NCBI GenBank assembly: GCA_031266025.1
Contig: JAISBV010000045.1
Location: 1-44,407, forward strand
Source: Eubacteriales Family XIII. Incertae Sedis bacterium
Lineage (GTDB): Bacteria; Bacillota; Clostridia; Peptostreptococcales; Anaerovoracaceae
Length of the DNA stretch: 44,407 nucleotides
Direction: 5' to 3'
The position numbers were made by a program, and so were the translations under genes. Shown piece by piece: positions 40,569 to 44,407 of the stretch; position 1 is the first letter of the stretch, and each line of letters starts with the position of its first letter. The notes beneath the pieces were generated by a model. That model worked only from the letters and a program-made list of their open reading frames with translations. It ran no database searches and was not told the origin of the DNA.

Positions 40569-42575
40569 CTATTGTCTGTAAATCGTAAAGTTGTACGTCA
40601 AATAATCACTTCTGCCCGATTCTTGGACGGTAAGCGTAAAATAGGTCAAACTGTTGGGTACGATAAATGTTGTATCGGATTGCTTTGTCACACCCGACGT
40701 CGACGATGTTACGTTGCTGTTAGTGCTTCCTTTCGCAACGGTAATCAGGATGTAAGCATTGCTGATACTGATGTCGGCGTTTTTTACGGTTACAGCTACG
40801 GGGTAGACGGATCCGCTCGGAGTCGAAATATTTATGGCAGCCTGGGTAGTGACGCTGCCGGCATAGACTGTGCCGTACACGTTTGTCAGCGCCGTCGTTC
40901 CGCTGCCCGCCGTAAAGTTGTAGGACTTTATCTCGGAGTATACATTGCTGCTCGTGTAAAGTACGCCGTACACGTAGTACAGTTTGCCCGCCGTCAGGTT
41001 CGACATCGTCGGGTATGAGTTTGTATTGGCGCTGACGGAGATATTGCTGTAGTACGCGACGTTGGTACTGCTGTTATTGTATTCGCGGCCGCTTCTGATA
41101 TTTTCCGCTGTGGGCGTTCTCGAATCCGTCGTTACCACATAATAGAATGTGCCCGCGCGATCCGTCCTCACGTTCAGCGTAGCGTTCCCCGTTCCCACTT
41201 GACTTACATCAAAGGTCGTGATCCAGTTCGCGTTAGAGCCCGTCGTAGTAAACGTCGCGCCCTTTACCCTCGAATACAGGCTGCCGCTGCTCGATCCCTC
41301 GTAAACGCAGCCGAATACCTTATAGTTCGTTCCGCCCTTGAGCCCCGTTATGTCACGGTATACGGAAGTGTTGGCCGACACGGGAAAACTGCCGGAGTAT
41401 ATGGTGCTGCTGTTAGAGGACGTGCCGCTCGCGTCCCTGCCGTTCCTGATATTGCTCTGCGACGGCGTCTTCACGTTCCTGTTCGGATCCTCGACGACGA
41501 CGTAATACAGCGTGCCCGTCCTTGACGAATTCGCCGTGAGTCTGAAGGAATTGTCGGCGATGTTGCTCACCGTGAAGTTGTTGTTCAGCCATTCCTCGCC
41601 CGTATCGCCCGCGTTTAAGGCTGTGAACGTGCGTATGGCGACGGCCGAAACATTGGCGGCGGCGTCGCGCGCCACAGCGCATATCTTGTACGACTGCTCC
41701 GATTGCAGGGATGCAATCGACGCGGTAACGGCGGTGTTCGCGTATACGGTTCTGCTGCCCGTGCCGTAGGCGTTCCTGTTGTCGGCCCCTCTTCCGGCAA
41801 GCACCTGTTCCGCCGTCGGCGTAGTCGCGCTGTCGCCCTCAAGCACGACCCAGTACACGCTGCCGTCCCTCGTCGCGGTGATGTTGAGCGTCGCGCCGTC
41901 CGTTTTGATCTCCGTAACGTTGATGTTGGAAATGCTGAGAGCCACAAGATCGGCGCCCGGCTGCAAGGGGCTGATACCGAGAAGCCTGTTCACGATCGTC
42001 ACGGCCTCGCCGCGTCTCAGCGAATTCTGCGGATTGAAATTCCCTTCGGCGTCGCCCGTGATATAGCCTCTTTGGTAAACGGCTCTGACGGACGGAAGCG
42101 CCCATTCGTCTATTTTGGTCGCGTCGTTGACGCCGTACAGCGCGTACGTCGTATCGCCTCCCGGCGCTATGCGGTTCAGGATAACGGCGACCTCCTGCCG
42201 CGTGATCTGCGCGCCCGGATTGAAGTTGCCTTCACTGTCGCCCGTGATGTATCCGGCCATATAGGCCTTCTGCACATCTTGGAAATACCATTCGTTGACG
42301 GGAACGTCCCTGAACGGAATGTTCGTCATGGCGGTGAAATTTCGCGCCCTGTTTATGATCGCAACGAATTCGGCCCGCGTTATCGTGTTGTCGGGCTTAA
42401 ACGTTCCGTCGGGATAGCCTCCGATATAGCCGTAATTGATCCCCGCCAATACCTGGCCTTCCGCCCAGTGTCCGGATATGTCGCTCGCCGAGGCGGCGAA
42501 AGCCGAAGGGGCAAACGCGCATACCGTAAGAGTCAATCCAAGGACAAGCATAAAAACCGATGATTTCTTTTTCAT
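40569..42575 (-). CDS. S-layer homology protein with fibronectin-like repeats
   Basis: A 668-residue exported surface protein. A signal peptide covers about residues 1-28 (MKKKSSVFMLVLGLTLTVCA start, likely cut after AFA). Three SLH domains follow at about 32-205, seen as HWAEGQVLAGINYGYIGGYP, FNPGAQITRQEVAVILNRI and FNPQNSLRRGEAVTIVNRLL; these bind secondary wall polymer. Three related blocks of about 110-120 residues come next (from about 215, 335 and 450), each with YYVV or YWVV, a run of T/S near TPTAEQ/TPSQSN/TPTAEN, and a YKI/YKV/YYVYG strand; they look like fibronectin-III or immunoglobulin folds. The last 100 residues are not recognised. Function beyond attachment is unknown. Confidence 0.88.
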   Translation of the reverse strand: MKKKSSVFMLVLGLTLTVCAFAPSAFAASASDISGHWAEGQVLAGINYGYIGGYPDGTFKPDNTITRAEFVAIINRARNFTAMTNIPFRDVPVNEWYFQDVQKAYMAGYITGDSEGNFNPGAQITRQEVAVILNRIAPGGDTTYALYGVNDATKIDEWALPSVRAVYQRGYITGDAEGNFNPQNSLRRGEAVTIVNRLLGISPLQPGADLVALSISNINVTEIKTDGATLNITATRDGSVYWVVLEGDSATTPTAEQVLAGRGADNRNAYGTGSRTVYANTAVTASIASLQSEQSYKICAVARDAAANVSAVAIRTFTALNAGDTGEEWLNNNFTVSNIADNSFRLTANSSRTGTLYYVVVEDPNRNVKTPSQSNIRNGRDASGTSSNSSTIYSGSFPVSANTSVYRDITGLKGGTNYKVFGCVYEGSSSGSLYSRVKGATFTTTGSNANWITTFDVSQVGTGNATLNVRTDRAGTFYYVVTTDSRTPTAENIRSGREYNNSSTNVAYYSNISVSANTNSYPTMSNLTAGKLYYVYGVLYTSSNVYSEIKSYNFTAGSGTTALTNVYGTVYAGSVTTQAAINISTPSGSVYPVAVTVKNADISISNAYILITVAKGSTNSNVTSSTSGVTKQSDTTFIVPNSLTYFTLTVQESGRSDYLTYNFTIYRQ

Positions 42576-42668
42576 ATTCACACCTCTGAGTTACAATATC
42601 CCATACCCTTATGATACAGTTTACATGTGTCGCGCCGTTTTTGCAATACAAAAAGTTTTAAACTTGGG

Positions 42669-44342
<1,674 letters not shown>

Positions 44343-44350
44343 TTATTATC

Positions 44351-44379
44351 ATTATAACCCTAAATTCGGCGCTGTTCAA
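44351..44379 (-). promoter_or_regulatory. pyrG promoter
   Basis: On the - strand TTGAAC (44379-44374), 17-bp spacer, perfect TATAAT (44356-44351), about 60 bp before the pyrG start. In several Firmicutes pyrG is controlled by reiterative G addition at the transcript start; no GGG start is obvious here at the expected place. Confidence 0.6.
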
Positions 44380-44407
44380 TCCGTTTACCGCAATTTTTAA
44401 TTATTCA

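Overview
The window looks like chromosomal DNA of a Clostridia-type Firmicute, roughly 50-55% G+C. The evidence is whiA and rapZ beside murB, a ferredoxin-fold DAHP synthase, a BMP-type nucleoside ABC transporter, an S-layer (SLH) protein, sigma-A promoters with 16-17 bp spacers and strong GGAGG ribosome sites. The species cannot be named from sequence alone. Genes run on the + strand up to about 7.6 kb and almost entirely on the - strand after that; the tRNA is the one exception.

Layout. 1-710: no protein gene recognised, but a probable small RNA on the - strand (about 426 to 231) with its own promoter and terminator. 711-3298: feoA-feoA-feoB ferrous iron uptake. 3465-4993: a V4R protein and a GGDEF diguanylate cyclase. 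5150-7615: glycogen phosphorylase, followed by a short decayed gene and a terminator. 7909-15094: GH25 lysozyme-like protein, EF-hand protein, GlcD-type FAD oxidase, DUF4430 protein, thioesterase and degenerate EAL-HDOD protein. 15191-18759: murB-PHP-rapZ-whiA, without the usual yvcK. 19088-26687: a seven-gene chorismate and phenylalanine operon (aroB-aroA-aroC-aroKE fusion-aroF-pheA-aroQ), preceded by a promoter, a 38-codon Phe-rich leader ORF and a strong intrinsic terminator. 27111-27187: tRNA-Val(CAC). 27268-32612: a MOP-type molybdenum hydroxylase and a large flavin/iron-sulfur partner. 33021-40059: deoC-pdp-bmp-nupO-nupP-nupQ, which imports nucleosides and breaks them down to sugar phosphate. 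40569-42575: SLH surface protein. 42669-44291: pyrG.

Non-coding structure is unusually rich. At least four MITE-like elements (9030-9202, 10549-10692, 18917-19089, 40185-40499), one partial copy (32899-33010) and two remnants share related terminal inverted repeats of the type GTTACTGCTCAA. Most lie just past the stop codon of a - strand gene. One carries five tandem 35-bp copies and one inverted copy of a palindrome that is also inside two of the others. Short tandem repeats or palindrome clusters also sit in the leaders of the GH25 gene and the molybdenum hydroxylase gene.

The most interesting candidates are the Phe-rich leader and terminator ahead of the aro/pheA operon, the related mobile-element family, the orphan small RNA, the aroK-aroE fusion, and the molybdenum hydroxylase with its multidomain redox partner. 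All names come from recognising motifs by eye; no database search was run.
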